Below are positions 1 to 11,267 of a stretch of 64,000 nucleotides of DNA, piece by piece. The number at the start of each line of letters is the position of its first letter. The stretch's first letter is position 1. The translations under genes were made by a program, and so were the position numbers. This DNA comes from Paramecium sonneborni (lineage: Eukaryota; Ciliophora; Oligohymenophorea; Peniculida; Parameciidae): contig CAJJDN010000145.1 of the NCBI GenBank assembly GCA_905182985.1, positions 231,394 to 295,393 of the forward strand, read 5' to 3'. The notes below the pieces were generated by a model. The model did not search any database. It saw only the letters and a program-made list of their open reading frames with translations, and was not told where the DNA came from.

Positions 1-368
1 GGATTAATTTTCTAGAGAGAGATTTAATTCTTTCTTTTTTTGCAAAACCATATTCCATAATTTCAAATAGAGTTATTAATATTCCTATTTAGCTTTTTAA
101 AGTTCAGCCTCTCTATCATTATTAGAATATTTAGTTTCTAATTATTTGATAAATCGATTTTATTATTATTATTCTTGCTATATCAAAAATTGACTCCATT
201 CTTTAATTTTAGGAACTCTTATTACTATATTTTCAATGGCCATCACTTATGCAATAGTTTTGGCAGCACTTTCAATCTTATTAAAAAGTTAAATTTTAAT
301 AGTTAATTGGGAATGCTAACTTATATTCTATTGTGAAGTATTTCTATTGATTTATGAAATGAATACAT
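1..368 (-). CDS. Partial coiled-coil protein, 5' end of gene
   Basis: I do not recognise this protein. On the minus strand a frame free of TGA runs off the left edge of the window. It reads a charged, glutamine-rich helix, with pieces such as IENIVIRVPKIKEW and QQEQQQQNRFIKQLETKY followed by AELQKAKQEYQQLYLKLW. This composition suggests a coiled coil. Two starts are possible. An in-frame ATG lies at 243 (MAIENIV...). An ATG at 366-368 (MYSFHKSIEIL) would need an intron of about 44 nt before the main exon, longer than is usual here. The C-terminus lies outside the window. I am fairly sure it is coding, because TAA/TAG are used as Gln and the frame keeps sense over 240 nt, but I cannot assign a function. 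Confidence 0.5.
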
Positions 369-737
369 ATTTGATTCATAAATTAGTTTCATGAGCAAAT
401 TTATTATAAAAAATAATAGAAAAATAGAATAAAATATAAAATAATATCAATAAAATTAAATACATTATAGTATAAATGAAGATGAAGAAAACAGAAAATA
501 AATTTAAAATAAAATGTCTAAGTACAATAATAAAATAAATATATTATATATATATATAAATATATGAATTCTGATAAATTATGTTGAACAATTTAAATAA
601 ATTTAAAATAAATCTAATAAAACATTTATTACCCTATAGGTTGAAAAAACTGAATAATTTATAATAAAAGTAAAATATATTATATAACTCGATGTAAACA
701 AAAAATATAGTCACTATACTGATTTTCTTGAACATAT
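369..737. other. AT-rich intergenic stretch
   Basis: No frame holds a convincing protein. The stretch is mostly A/T runs and includes an alternating TA tract near 540-565. It separates the 5' end of the first gene from the 3' end of the Myb gene. Confidence 0.5.
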
Positions 738-1388
738 TCAGCATTCAGAATCATGTTCATCATTAAAGTCACTTGATCTGAATCCATTTTATCCTTCATA
801 AGAATGATCTTCTGGTAGAGAATTCATGTATCTATACTCACTAAAAGATAGTTAAATTAAAATTACCTTCCCATAACTTCATCCCATCTATAACGAAGGT
901 ATTTGTAATACCGATTCTTAACCATGCTGACACTCTTGCCTGGAAATGATTTTGATATTTTATAAAACTTCGGTCCTATCTTAAGAACGAGTTCTAAAAT
1001 TCTTTTATCTTCAATATTAGAAAAAGGATGAGCATTTGATTTAGGTTTCTCCATTACAAGGCACACCTTCAATCCATTTTCTTTTATGTGAATAATCGGT
1101 TTTGGAGCAGGGCGCTTCTTTTTCTTATGATAAGTGTATTGAATTCTTTTAGGAGGACGTCTTCTTTGAATTGGAAATTTTATATTTTGAATTTACTACT
1201 CTTATGGAGTTGATAAATTCGAATCTAAGAAAATTCTTATGATATTATATACCTGAATCTACACAATAGCTTTATACTTAATCAGACAAATGTAGTGTAT
1301 TTGGAGAACTAGAAAAACCAAACAGTTCAAGTTCTTCCTCAAACTTATCTACTTTTTGATCTTCATATGTATCCACAAAGTTTATCAT
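738..1388 (-). CDS. Myb/SANT-like DNA-binding protein
   Basis: Probable nuclear DNA-binding protein of 198 residues. The start ATG is at 1386-1388 and the TGA stop at 738-740. Two micro-introns are needed: 1225-1252 (28 nt) and 841-866 (26 nt). Both begin GTA and end TAG. The N-terminal third is acidic. It is followed by basic patches (IQRRRPPKRIQ and HKKKKRPAPKP) that could be nuclear localisation signals. Residues of about 120-180 resemble one Myb/SANT repeat: EDKRILELVLKIGPKF, then SKSFPGKS and VKNRYYKYLRYRW. This follows the usual Myb spacing of E-D...L...V...G.KW..I...FPGRS...VKNRYY..L. Only one repeat is visible, whereas classical Myb factors carry two or three. Ciliates have many such single-repeat proteins, and the target is unknown. 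Confidence 0.75.
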
Positions 1389-2472
1389 TTATATTTTTTT
1401 ATGATTATTAATGTTTTTATTTTTATTTTTATTGCAATTTATAGAGTTGAATTGCAGTTTTAATGACGATAGCTAATATCTTGATAAATCATTTTACTCA
1501 TTTAATACTATTTACTTCATTATAATATCTAAATCCTTAAATATCCAAAAATATTTTTGTAGTTTTTTTCTATTTTCTAAAATCCATTCATTTTATCATT
1601 TATATCTGCTTATTCAAAGTCAATAATATAAAATTTATTGTTATTTATTTGATTATAATCAATCAATAAACTTCAACTTTGTTTCTATAGAATAGTCTGA
1701 ATACTCTGCCATTCCTTTAAATCTGATGATAACTTTAATATTCAATTCAATTTGATAATTTAATTATTGAAATCTGATTTTTCTTAAGAAACAATAAGCA
1801 ATTTCTTGTATATTTACCAAATTCGAAAAAACTGTATATTTATATTACCATAAACATAAGTTTATTTGCAATTTTTATTAACTTTGGTTCAATTTGCATG
1901 ACAGTTATTTTTTTATAATACATAGAGTAATTATTAAGATTACAAACATATATGATGAAAAAATTATCCATTACAATTCAGTAATCAATATGATTCAATA
2001 AAGTTCAGATATTTTTTAAGGGATTCTAATTTTCTAGATAATTTATGTCAGTCAATTTCTAATAAAAATTACAGGTTTTAGATAATCTCTATATCCCTTT
2101 CCGAAAATTTGATTAAGTTAGAGCTAAAGTTAAACTTGGAGATTTAAATTAAGAAATTCTGAAGAGAAATGTTAATTCAAAAATAAAAATCTAAGTAATA
2201 CAATTAAGATTTAGAGTATAAGGATTATAATGTAATCTAATAGTATGATTATCTAAGAATTTCAACTTAATTCAAGAAATGTAAAAGAATAGTGAAATTT
2301 ATAAGTTGAAGTAATTTAAGAAAGTTTGAATATAAAAATTTGATAATTTTGGTTTTGTTGTAATTTCAAGATCAAAAAGTTCTCATATTGATTTTTTAAT
2401 CCATTATAATGATAAAAGAGAGACTATTTTGAAACAAATTATAGATCTTTGATTTAATTAAATAATAAATTA
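1389..2472. other. Long gene-free stretch
   Basis: About 1.1 kb without a defensible gene, which is long for this compact genome. On the minus strand around 1670-1760 there is a short readable piece (IKVIIRFKGMAEYSDYSIE) that ends quickly in TGA codons and resembles the start of a kinesin motor. It may be a decayed remnant. Confidence 0.4.
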
Positions 2473-5064
2473 ATGAGAATTTGCATCATCATATTCTGTA
2501 CATTGGTGTTTTTGAATACAGCACAATTTGTAGAGACATTTAGATATTAAGATGAAAGTATTAAAGATGTTATATAAATATTAGAGAAACTAATAGTGAA
2601 TTTTGAAAATATCAATCCAGGACAATATTATAAGAATGAAACAAGTCCGATATATCCAAATATCAGAGTGGAAGTGATTGAAGATGGAGAGAATGAACTG
2701 ACTCTGCGTATTTTGAATCCCTTAGATACTTTTGAAATACCTCATAAGTTCCCATTCCCATATACAAAATATGATAGTTATTATGGTGAATATGATTATT
2801 AGGTGAATGAGAATGGAATCTTTTTTTCTGTTTCTAGATATGATGGAGTAAGATATTTTCATGAATATATAAGTCACCTGTGTTTACTATAACAAATGCT
2901 ACGGTGCTTTCTTTATTGTATTCTGAATTACATACAGATTTAATATCAGAAGATACATTTGGATTTGGTGAAAGACGTCTAAATTCATTTAGAATACCAA
3001 AAGGAGAATTTTCGATTTGGAATCATGATTTTTGGGAATTTGATACTTAAGTTGGGTTTTCATTATATGGTGCTCATCCAGTGATTTTACAAAGATATAA
3101 TTAATAATATCATATAGTGTTATTAAGATCAAGTAGACCAATGACTTTGGAAAGAACAGATGATGAACTAATATATAGAGTAACAGGAGGATAATTAGAA
3201 TTTAAGATATTCTTAGGAAAGTAGAATGTAAAAGAATTAATTAAAAAATATCATTAATATTTAAATGGTTGGGAATTACATCCATTTTGGTCATCTGGAT
3301 GGCATTAAAGTAGATGGGGATATTAAAATACATCAGTTATAAAAGATGTTATTAGAAATTATAAAGAATCTAATATTCCATTAGAAGTTATATGGACAGA
3401 TTTAGATTATATGTAAGATAGAAAAGATTTTACATTAAATGAAGAAGACTATCCAAGAGCCGATCTATAATAAATAACCAATAGAACATAAAAAGATGGT
3501 GTTCATTGGGTGCCAATAGTCGATCCTGGTATTGCAGTAGATAGTGATTGTGGAAGAGATTTAGTATAATCAGGTGCTTACATTAAAAGTAATAGATAAT
3601 CTTAAACTCCTTATCTTGGATATGTATGGCCAGGAGATGTTTATTTTACTGATTTTAATCATCCAAAGGCTTATGAATTATGGCATAAATGTCACAAAGA
3701 TTGGTTTATTAAATATCAAATTGCTCCTAGTGGAATTTGGATTGATATGAATGAATTAGCTAATTTTAGAGATGGTGAAAAATAAAAAGGACCAAAATTA
3801 AATGATGAAATATTTGAATTAAAAGATTTACCTTGGGATGCTATGGGAACTATGACTTTAGAAGGACATACTATTGCTATTGATGCTTTACATGAAGGAA
3901 ATGGTGTCTATTTTAATACTTCAACTAAATATATTTCAGAATTAGATTTTCATAACTTTAATGGTTTTCTTGAATAAATTGAATAAAGAAAACTATTATA
4001 GGATATTCAAAATAAAACTTTAATATTTTAATTGAGTAGATCATCAACTTTTGGAAGTGGAAGATTTTCAGCTATTTGGTTTGGAGATAATGCATCTACT
4101 TGGGCATGGCTTCGTTCATCAATTTATTAAATGTTTAATTTCAATCTATTTGGTATCCCATTTAATGGAGATGATATTTGTGGATTCAATTAAAATACTA
4201 CTCCATAATTATGTGCTAGATGGATATAATTAGGAGCTTTCTATCCATTTGCTAGAGATCATAATTCTTTAGGTTCTCTAGATTAAGAACCTTATCTTTA
4301 TGAAATTACTAAAATCTCTGCTTAAAAGAGTATTTAACTTAGATATGAATTTTTAAAATATTACTACTTTTTATTTATCTCTTAAAGAGATTCTAAAATT
4401 AAAGCAGGATCAGGTACAATAGTTGATCCATTGTGGTTTAAATATTAAAATGATCCTTAAACTTTTAACATAGAAACTTAGTTTTAGATCGGAAATATAA
4501 TCGTGAATCCAGTTGTTGATGAATAAACTGATTCATCTCTTAATTATAGTGAATTGTAATTTTATGTTCCTCTTGAAGCAAATTGGGTATCTTTAGAGAG
4601 TGGTAAGAGAATACCAAATGGATGGAATACAATAAATAGAACTTTTACTGATAATGCATTTTTAGCCCTTGAAGCTGGATCTATTATTTAACATAGTAAT
4701 TCAACAGGAGTAATGAGATTAAGAGAAATGTCTTCAGATATTGATTTAATTGTAGTATTAAATGAAGTAAATTAATATAACAAGTATTTAGTCTGGTTAA
4801 GCCACTGGATCATATATGTCGATAAAAGATTATGATGATGAATAAACAATTTTGTAAAGATGTTGGAATGATTAATATACTTGTATCAGAGAGATTTCTG
4901 TTAGAACTTTTAAAGATACTTTGTTATTTATTAACAATAAGGCAAGTAATGACAGAAGCGAAGAGGTCAATATCAAAAATATCATTATTTATATGAATCA
5001 ATAGATATTAAGAGTTGAAATAAATGTTTCGTCATTCACTTAGAGTTGGTAAATCAATTTATGA
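2473..5064 (+). CDS. Secreted glycoside hydrolase family 31 (alpha-glucosidase)
   Basis: Predicted secreted or lysosomal enzyme of about 846 residues that removes glucose from the non-reducing ends of alpha-glucosides. The N-terminus MRICIIIFCTLVFLNTAQ is a good signal peptide. GH31 hallmarks follow in order: FGFGERRLNSFR, HPFWSSGWHQSRWGYQN, EVIWTDLDYMQDRKDF, the nucleophile motif WIDMNELANF near residue 414, and WFGDNASTW, whose Asp near residue 528 is the expected acid/base. The block FGIPFNGDDICGF is also typical. Two apparent frameshifts disappear when introns are removed: 2848-2873 (26 nt, ending AAG) and 4767-4791 (25 nt, ending TAG). The gene converges on the VWA gene with only 25 bp between the stops. 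Both catalytic aspartates are present, so the enzyme looks active. The exact substrate (maltose, glycogen or glycoprotein glucan) cannot be read from sequence. Confidence 0.92.
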
Positions 5065-5089
5065 AATATCATTATAAAATTAATATAAT

Positions 5090-5347
5090 TCAATATTTTC
5101 CTTATTCAAATTAATAAAGATCTGCCATTTCTTCATCTTCATCTGAACAACTTTCAATTTTTTCTTATTCTTTTTCTTATATTTTTTCTATTTTTATTTT
5201 TTATGCTTATTAATTTGTTGGTGCTTTCATTTTTTTCATTTGTTTTTAAGGAATTGCTTATTATCGTACTTATGGAAGTTATTATTATTATTTTTTATCT
5301 TCTCCTTTAATAAAATTAGCAACTTTATCAAGAAAACTTGTTTATTA

Positions 5348-5397
<50 letters not shown>

Positions 5398-7148
5398 GTT
5401 ATTATTATTATTATAATAAATATTATTACGTTGGTGCTGAAACTGTTTTATCTTTTCTAAATTCTTATTTTTATACAGCTGTTTATAATTTTGTATTATG
5501 TGTTAGGAAAGTTTAATTTTTTTATTAATTAGAGGTATTACTATTAATTTATGCATTTTTTTAAACATAACCATCCCATTAAAGATTATATGTTTATGCT
5601 TCTTAATAATTTCCTTTTTTAGCTATTTATGCAGTTTTTTATGCCATTCTTTTATGAATAACTTCAACTTCAGCTTCTTCTTCAGCTTCTTTAACATTTT
5701 CAGTAGTAGAAACTTATTAAGTAACAACTCTCATTAGTCTATCTCCATGTAAATTAGTATAAATAACTTTAATTTAGAATGGAACAGTTTTTAAATCTTT
5801 AATATCAATTTATTCTTTTTATAATTCTTAATCATTTTTAACTTGATATTCAAAAGTTTATGTAGTAGCAATAGTAGCATTACCTATTTCTCTTTTAAGT
5901 TTATTTCCAAGATTTGGATCATCTTCTCCTCTAAATTTTAATGCACGATGTAAATTAACAAATAATTCTACTTAAGTACCGACTAATTCATCTTTTAAAA
6001 TATTAGCAAAATCTTTTTCAATATCTTCAGGTTTAACTCTAGTAACAGTTCCATTTGTTTTTTCACATAAAGCTCCTAAAATATCAACTTTACATCCTTC
6101 TCCTTTTATTGTCACTACTGATATTACTACACCACATTATGAAGCAAAAACACCTAAATCTTCATAAAATTATTTATTAGCATCATTATCTAATGATCCT
6201 AATCCCAAATTGGCTAAACCATCTGTACATATAATGATCATTGAACCAGGTTTACCAATTTTAGCTAATTATAAGGCTGATATTAATGCAGGTCCCAATG
6301 CGGTTTAACCTTTCTCTTATAATTTCTCGAATTTTTTTGTTAATATTTCAGCTTATACTTTAACTGGATATTTCATTAACTATTTTGCTGTCACATTTAA
6401 TAGATTCTCTATTTCATCTTATTTAAATAGTCTATCTCCAGCTATTGTTATTGGTACTTCAGAACCATCTCCATATACTACTACTTCATTATTAAAAGTA
6501 ACTAATCCAACTATTTTATTTGGATTCTTCTTTTTTATTTCCCCTATTTATTATTCTATTGCTGCCATAACACATTATTTTCGAGATACATGTGTAACAT
6601 GTTTAGTATTAAATTATGGCCATATTTAATGTTCATCACCAGGTTCAATAAATTATTTAAGCATTTCATATTCTTCAGCTGATATTCCATGTTTGAAATT
6701 AACCTTTCCTTTTATCTCTACTGTGCTTGACATAGAACCACTTGTATCAATACAAAAAACTATTGAATTATCACCATCCTCAATTTACATTTGTTATTCT
6801 TAAGCTGATTTTATTAAATAAACTGTGTCTTCATTAATTGGAATCTCTTCTTTCTCTATTTAGATTTAATTTTTGTGATTGCAAAATTCGCATACCCAAA
6901 TTTACTTTCCGAATTATTGATTTTAAACATCATCTTCTATTTTAGAATATTTATTTAAAACTGTCTCACATTGTTAACATATAACAGGATCACCCTAATG
7001 TATTTTTACTACATTTTCTTTTAAACAATCAAACTTAACTTGGAAAATATTTGTATCAACATCATCTATAAATTAGAAATGAAATTTTACATTTGTTATC
7101 AGCAGACCTTCTTTTCAGATAGGCCTTCTTAGAACACATTGCCATCAT
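5090..7148 (-). CDS. VWA-domain protein with Sec23/24-like zinc finger and poly-Q tract
   Basis: Protein of about 677 residues. The start MMAMCSKK is at 7146-7148, with one intron at 7066-7090 (25 nt). A four-cysteine zinc finger (CQQC and CEFC, about 28 residues apart) resembles that of COPII Sec23/24. It is followed by a von Willebrand A domain with an intact metal-ion site, CIDTSGSMS, and further strands such as NKIVGLVTFNNEVVVYGDG and SMIIICTDGLANLGLGS. After that come a beta-rich segment and a basic, glutamine-rich tail. The tail holds a run of about 20 glutamines written almost entirely in TAA codons (plus strand 5346-5415). The C-terminus is acidic (SCSDEDEEMADL). Similar VWA/zinc-finger proteins occur in other protists, but their role is not established. 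The missing Sec23 helical and gelsolin domains argue against a true COPII subunit. Confidence 0.8.
5346..5415 (-). repeat. TAA trinucleotide repeat encoding poly-Q
   Basis: On the plus strand this is a TTA repeat broken by one TTG. On the coding strand it reads as consecutive TAA glutamine codons with one CAA. The frame is the same on both sides, so no frameshift is needed. Such a tract is likely to vary in length between strains. Confidence 0.85.
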
Positions 7149-7254
7149 CTTTTTAAAAAAATAGATATATTTTATTAATTTGATGTAAACATAAGGTCTT
7201 AATAAATTATATAGTACATTAACCTGATTAATACTATTAATAATTATAGATATT

Positions 7255-7681
7255 ATGTAAAAACAGAAGAAGGCTTAAACTTACAAGGACTCTCACACTT
7301 TAGAAGAGAGAAAGAAAAGAGTATAGGAGCAATTAGCAAAATACCCTGAAATGATTCCTGTAATAGTGGAGAAGATTCCAGGTTGTAAATTACCTTAATT
7401 GCAAAAAGTGAAGTAAAATAATTTAAATGATCAAATATAGGTTTTTAGTGAATTCTAGTTTCTCTTTTAATGAATTCAAAAATACAATAAAAAAAAAATT
7501 GCAATTAGATGAGAAGACTTCGACTTTATTTATGTACTGTGGTAAAAGTTTAATGAATGAACGTACATTTTATAATAAATATGTAGATGATAAACTGAGA
7601 AATATTTACGATTAGTATAAAGATCCAGAAGATGGATTTCTTTACTTATAATATGCAGATGCAGAAACCTTTGGTTTTTGA
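7255..7681 (+). CDS. ATG8: Autophagy ubiquitin-like protein Atg8
   Basis: Ubiquitin-like modifier of 132 residues that is conjugated to phosphatidylethanolamine on autophagosome membranes. The N-terminal helical part includes LEERKKRVQEQLAKYPEM, and IPVIVEKI matches the Atg8 signature. The ubiquitin fold continues with KVKFLVNSSFSFNEF, KKKLQLDEKTSTLFMY and EDGFLYLQYADAETFGF. The protein ends G-F, so Atg4 would trim a single residue to expose the conserved C-terminal glycine. One intron at 7413-7440 (28 nt, GTA...TAG) restores the frame between KVK and FLVNSS. The start ATG at 7255 faces the VWA gene start 106 bp away, so the two share a promoter region. The tail meets the next minus-strand gene 29 bp downstream. 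Ciliates carry several Atg8 copies, and this window cannot tell which paralog this is. Confidence 0.93.
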
Positions 7682-7710
7682 TAAAATAATAATCTATATA
7701 ATAATTAATT

Positions 7711-10700
7711 TCAAGCACCTTCTTTTTCATCTATCCTTTTCAAAACATCAACTTTAGGAACCTCAAAAGTTAGATGAATTGTATGTTTATCTTAATAAAA
7801 TATATATATAAATACCTTCTTCAGTATATTTACCCATCATATTCTTTAAATTTTATTATCTCCAATTATTATAATTCTTTAATTATTCTTCGAATTCTCG
7901 AATGGATACTCTTACATATGGTTATTGCATATTATTTATTTCAATTTCATGTTTATCTAGAAAATAATAGACATAATGTTTTACAACTCAATTTTTTATG
8001 CATAACAGTTCGAGGAACAATCACTGGTTTCAATTAATTCTATTTTTATTATGAATCATCATATTCTGAAACCAATCTTTCTAATTTTAATTATTCAGTT
8101 ATCTTTGGTTCCTCTTGCTATTATATTCTCAATTCTTGTTCTCTTCTCAATTTTTTATGGACCATCTTTAAATAATAGTTTTTGTGATCTTATTCATATT
8201 CTCTTTAATTCTCGTTTATTTTTGCTTATTCTAATTTACTTAAGAATCTTAAATATTTCACATAAATGTAATCAGACTAAAATCATAATTCATACACCTT
8301 ACAATTAATTATTATTGTGGTTAACGATTCTCAAAATAACTCTAATTCTTCTTTGGTCTATTAATCAAAGTATATTGATGTATAATCTATCTAAACCTTT
8401 ATTATTAATTCATTACTCTTCATCTAATCCTCCAACTTTCGGATTTTTATGTTGATGTGATACACGATAAAGTAAAAAGTAATGAAATACTAATCTCACT
8501 GTTCTACTCCAATGTAAAAACAATTTAAAAACTGCCTTCTCGAATAAAAAATCACAAATATCTTTCTTAAAGTCTACTATTCAATTTTTAAACTTTTAGT
8601 ATTACTTGAAAATAAAGGATATATATTGTAAATTAGCCATACACATTTAGCTATACTCATTGCATGTTCTGAATCTATTATTATTTATTTAATTCCTTTC
8701 AAAAAAAATGGATAATCAAAATAAGCAGGCATTGTTGTTAATGTACTAAAACATATATCTAATATTTCAAATGTCTCTATCACTTATTCTGCATTATATA
8801 AACTTATTTATTACATTAAATACTTTGTTTTATTAAATTGTAAACTAACTACTATTCCAAGTAAATTAACATTCTAAAGTAAACTTTTCAAAGCTATTTT
8901 CATTGCATCTGGAATTGATTCTTACTACTTTAATTCACACATAAAAGCTTTTACCAATATTCTATATCCTGGAATATCTTACCAAGGAATAATTTTTACT
9001 TGCAAAATGTTTCTTACGTATTGTGCCCATTCCTCTACAAAAAAACAAAAATTTATTGATCTATGTCTTATATGTTCTTTCCAACTTTCATCATCTAATA
9101 TTTAATTCAAAATAGATTAATTTTATATTCCTTTTGCTTTATCAGATAAATAAGTATGAAAATAATTCTACCAATCAAAAATTGAAATATTGCTCTTTGT
9201 ACTTTTATCAATATTTGTTGGATCATCTTCTTATATAAATTCTGTCCCTCTTAATTCTGATAATTATGGATCATCAGCTTTATTAATTAATTCAAGGAAC
9301 TTTGCTCTAAATTCTGGTATTCGAAAATAACTTATCACTAAAAATTTTATGTATAATTATCTTGCTTATTGACTTGGATCCTTTTAATTTAATTTTTATA
9401 ATGTGAATCGAAGAGTATTCACCAAAAATGATTAATAATTTAAACCTACTTCTGTTTTCAATTCTGATTATTTCTTACTTAAAGCTTTAAAAAATCCTAA
9501 TTATTATAACATTAATTCTCCTCTGCTTAATACTAAATTTAAACATTCAAAATAAGAATTAAATGAAGCCAATGTTTTTGAATAATCTACTAAATGTATA
9601 GATAATTGAACTAATAAATGTTAAGCCTTCATTAAATCATCTTCAGACTTATATTGAAATGTTTTAATATTAGTTGCATGTGATTATCCTAATAATTAAG
9701 CCAACTTACCTAATTATTGTTCCATATCTTAACGAACCTTAATTTTATCATCCATATTTAATGTTTTGTGTTCTATTTTAAAAATAGAACTTGATAATTT
9801 TTAAAACTCAAATTAAATCATCTTAATTTCTGTAACACTTATATTTTCAACATTTCCTACTACAGAAGCAGTTGAAACTATGCCCTTTTCTGTTTAAACA
9901 CCAAATGATGATTATTATAAATAATTTGGTAATCTTACACTTATTTCATAATCTATTTTACCAACCTCAACACCATGATACCATATTGATTTTGCTTATT
10001 AGGTACTTATAATAAAAAATTTAGCTCCCAAATCAGCAACAATGTTAGTTTCTAAATTTGATAAATTAATATATGTTTCTGCTACCAAATGATGATCTTA
10101 TATTTCTAGATCCATATATTCTGAGTCATGTTTATTTAGTGTCTTTTTTATAATTGTTTTATGAGAAGATTTACTATTTTCTAAACTAATTTTATTTGAT
10201 GAAATAGACCATAAACATATTTGGATAGCAGAACCTTAAAATTCTGAGATTGGTAATTCTACTATTAAAGTTAATTCATCGCCAGCATGATCCCATTCTA
10301 TTCTATGATAAGGTTATGAGGCAGATGATTATCCTTTATTTGTTGGTGTGGCTGCAATTATCGAATCGAGAGAATGATTTATACCTCCACTACTATTTAA
10401 CATAGAAGGTATTTTTGGTATTGATATAATTGAATCTCTTAATACTTCTTAATCTAATATACTTTTACGACTTTAAGATAGCATACTTCTTTATTTTTCA
10501 TTTTATTTTCTATAATTTGGATTCACAAAAGTAGTTGAATGTTCAGAGATGAATGAGAATTATGAAGTCTTTTATTTTAGTTTAAATTTTTACCACTAGA
10601 CGTAAATTATAATTGTATCTAACATCACTTAGACTTTAGTTTAATTCCCAAATAATAAACTTACTTTAAAGTGTTGCTTATACAATTTGATTCATTTTCA

Positions 10701-11125
10701 AATCAAAGCTAACATTGCCAATATTTTTTCCTCTGATAGGTAATTGAAAATGAAATGGACCTACTGCAGCTTCAAATAAATTGATGGTGGCTTATCCAAT
10801 TACTTAAGTATCGATCACTGAGATTTTCATCTAGGATTCTCGCATCTGCTACTCAGTCATTTTTAAGGTTCCATCAAAACTAGCTCGCCACTTCCTTCGA
10901 TGAATTTAATACATAATGATCTCCATTATTATCAATATGGACTGGCGATGTGTACTTACACTACCCTAAATCAAATTCAATAGAGCATTGTCTCACACCT
11001 GTCATTTTTAAAGTAATGTTCTTTAACAATACTTTAATCTGTAATTCTCCATTGGTTATAATAGGTTGGTTCATTTTGTGAACTTAGTCTTCCTAACTTT
11101 TAGAACTACCTCCACAAATACCCAT
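7711..11125 (-). CDS. C2-like (NT-C2) plus DUF1765-like protein
   Basis: Large protein (about 1,080 residues) of unknown function. It starts MGICGGSSKS, so Gly2/Cys4 lipidation is possible. Residues up to about 150 look like an N-terminal C2 domain (KWRASFDGTLKM, then INLFEAAVGPFHFQLPIRG). A long helical body follows. The block ALFLFEKAVFKLFLHW is not exact, but DFLFEKAVFKLFLHWSRTVR with FHYFLLYRVSHQHK matches what I remember of the fungal DUF1765 family. The C-terminus is Q-rich and charged. Introns are inferred at 10569-10593, 8577-8605, 8391-8416, 8277-8302, 7957-7984 and 7791-7815. Another, probably 10921-10942, lies in the C2 region but is not certain. The intron at 8391-8416 hides an in-frame-looking stop/start overlap that could wrongly split the gene. 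The family is thought to act at membranes or the cell cortex, and nothing here proves a role. Confidence 0.7.
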
Positions 11126-11267
11126 TATATTATATAAATAGTATTAAAATAATATTATTTCTTAAATAGTTGATATAAGTTTTAAATTATTTCAAATATT
11201 GAAAGGAGATCTAAACATTTAGATAGCTTCAAATTAAATATTAGTTATATAAATATATATATATATA
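11126..11267. promoter_or_regulatory. Short intergenic spacer upstream of the C2/DUF1765 gene
   Basis: This 142-bp AT-rich spacer lies between the stop of the coiled-coil gene and the start of the C2/DUF1765 gene. It must hold the promoter of the latter. It contains an alternating AT tract at 11252-11268 next to the coiled-coil stop. No specific factor site can be named. Confidence 0.35.

Noticed and set aside
2840..4800. Two frameshifts making the GH31 gene a pseudogene
   Set aside because: Removing 26-nt and 25-nt GT...AG introns restores a full GH31 reading with all catalytic residues.
5340..5420. Frameshift in the TTA repeat of the VWA gene
   Set aside because: A careful recount shows the TAA/Gln frame is the same on both sides of the repeat.
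7774..8308. Two hydrophobic plus-strand ORFs
   Set aside because: They are antisense to the last exons of the C2/DUF1765 gene. Their hydrophobic character is the mirror of a Q/N/K-rich coding strand.
8405..8416. Gene boundary with overlapping ATGA between two minus-strand genes
   Set aside because: A standard 26-nt intron covers it and joins both parts in frame.
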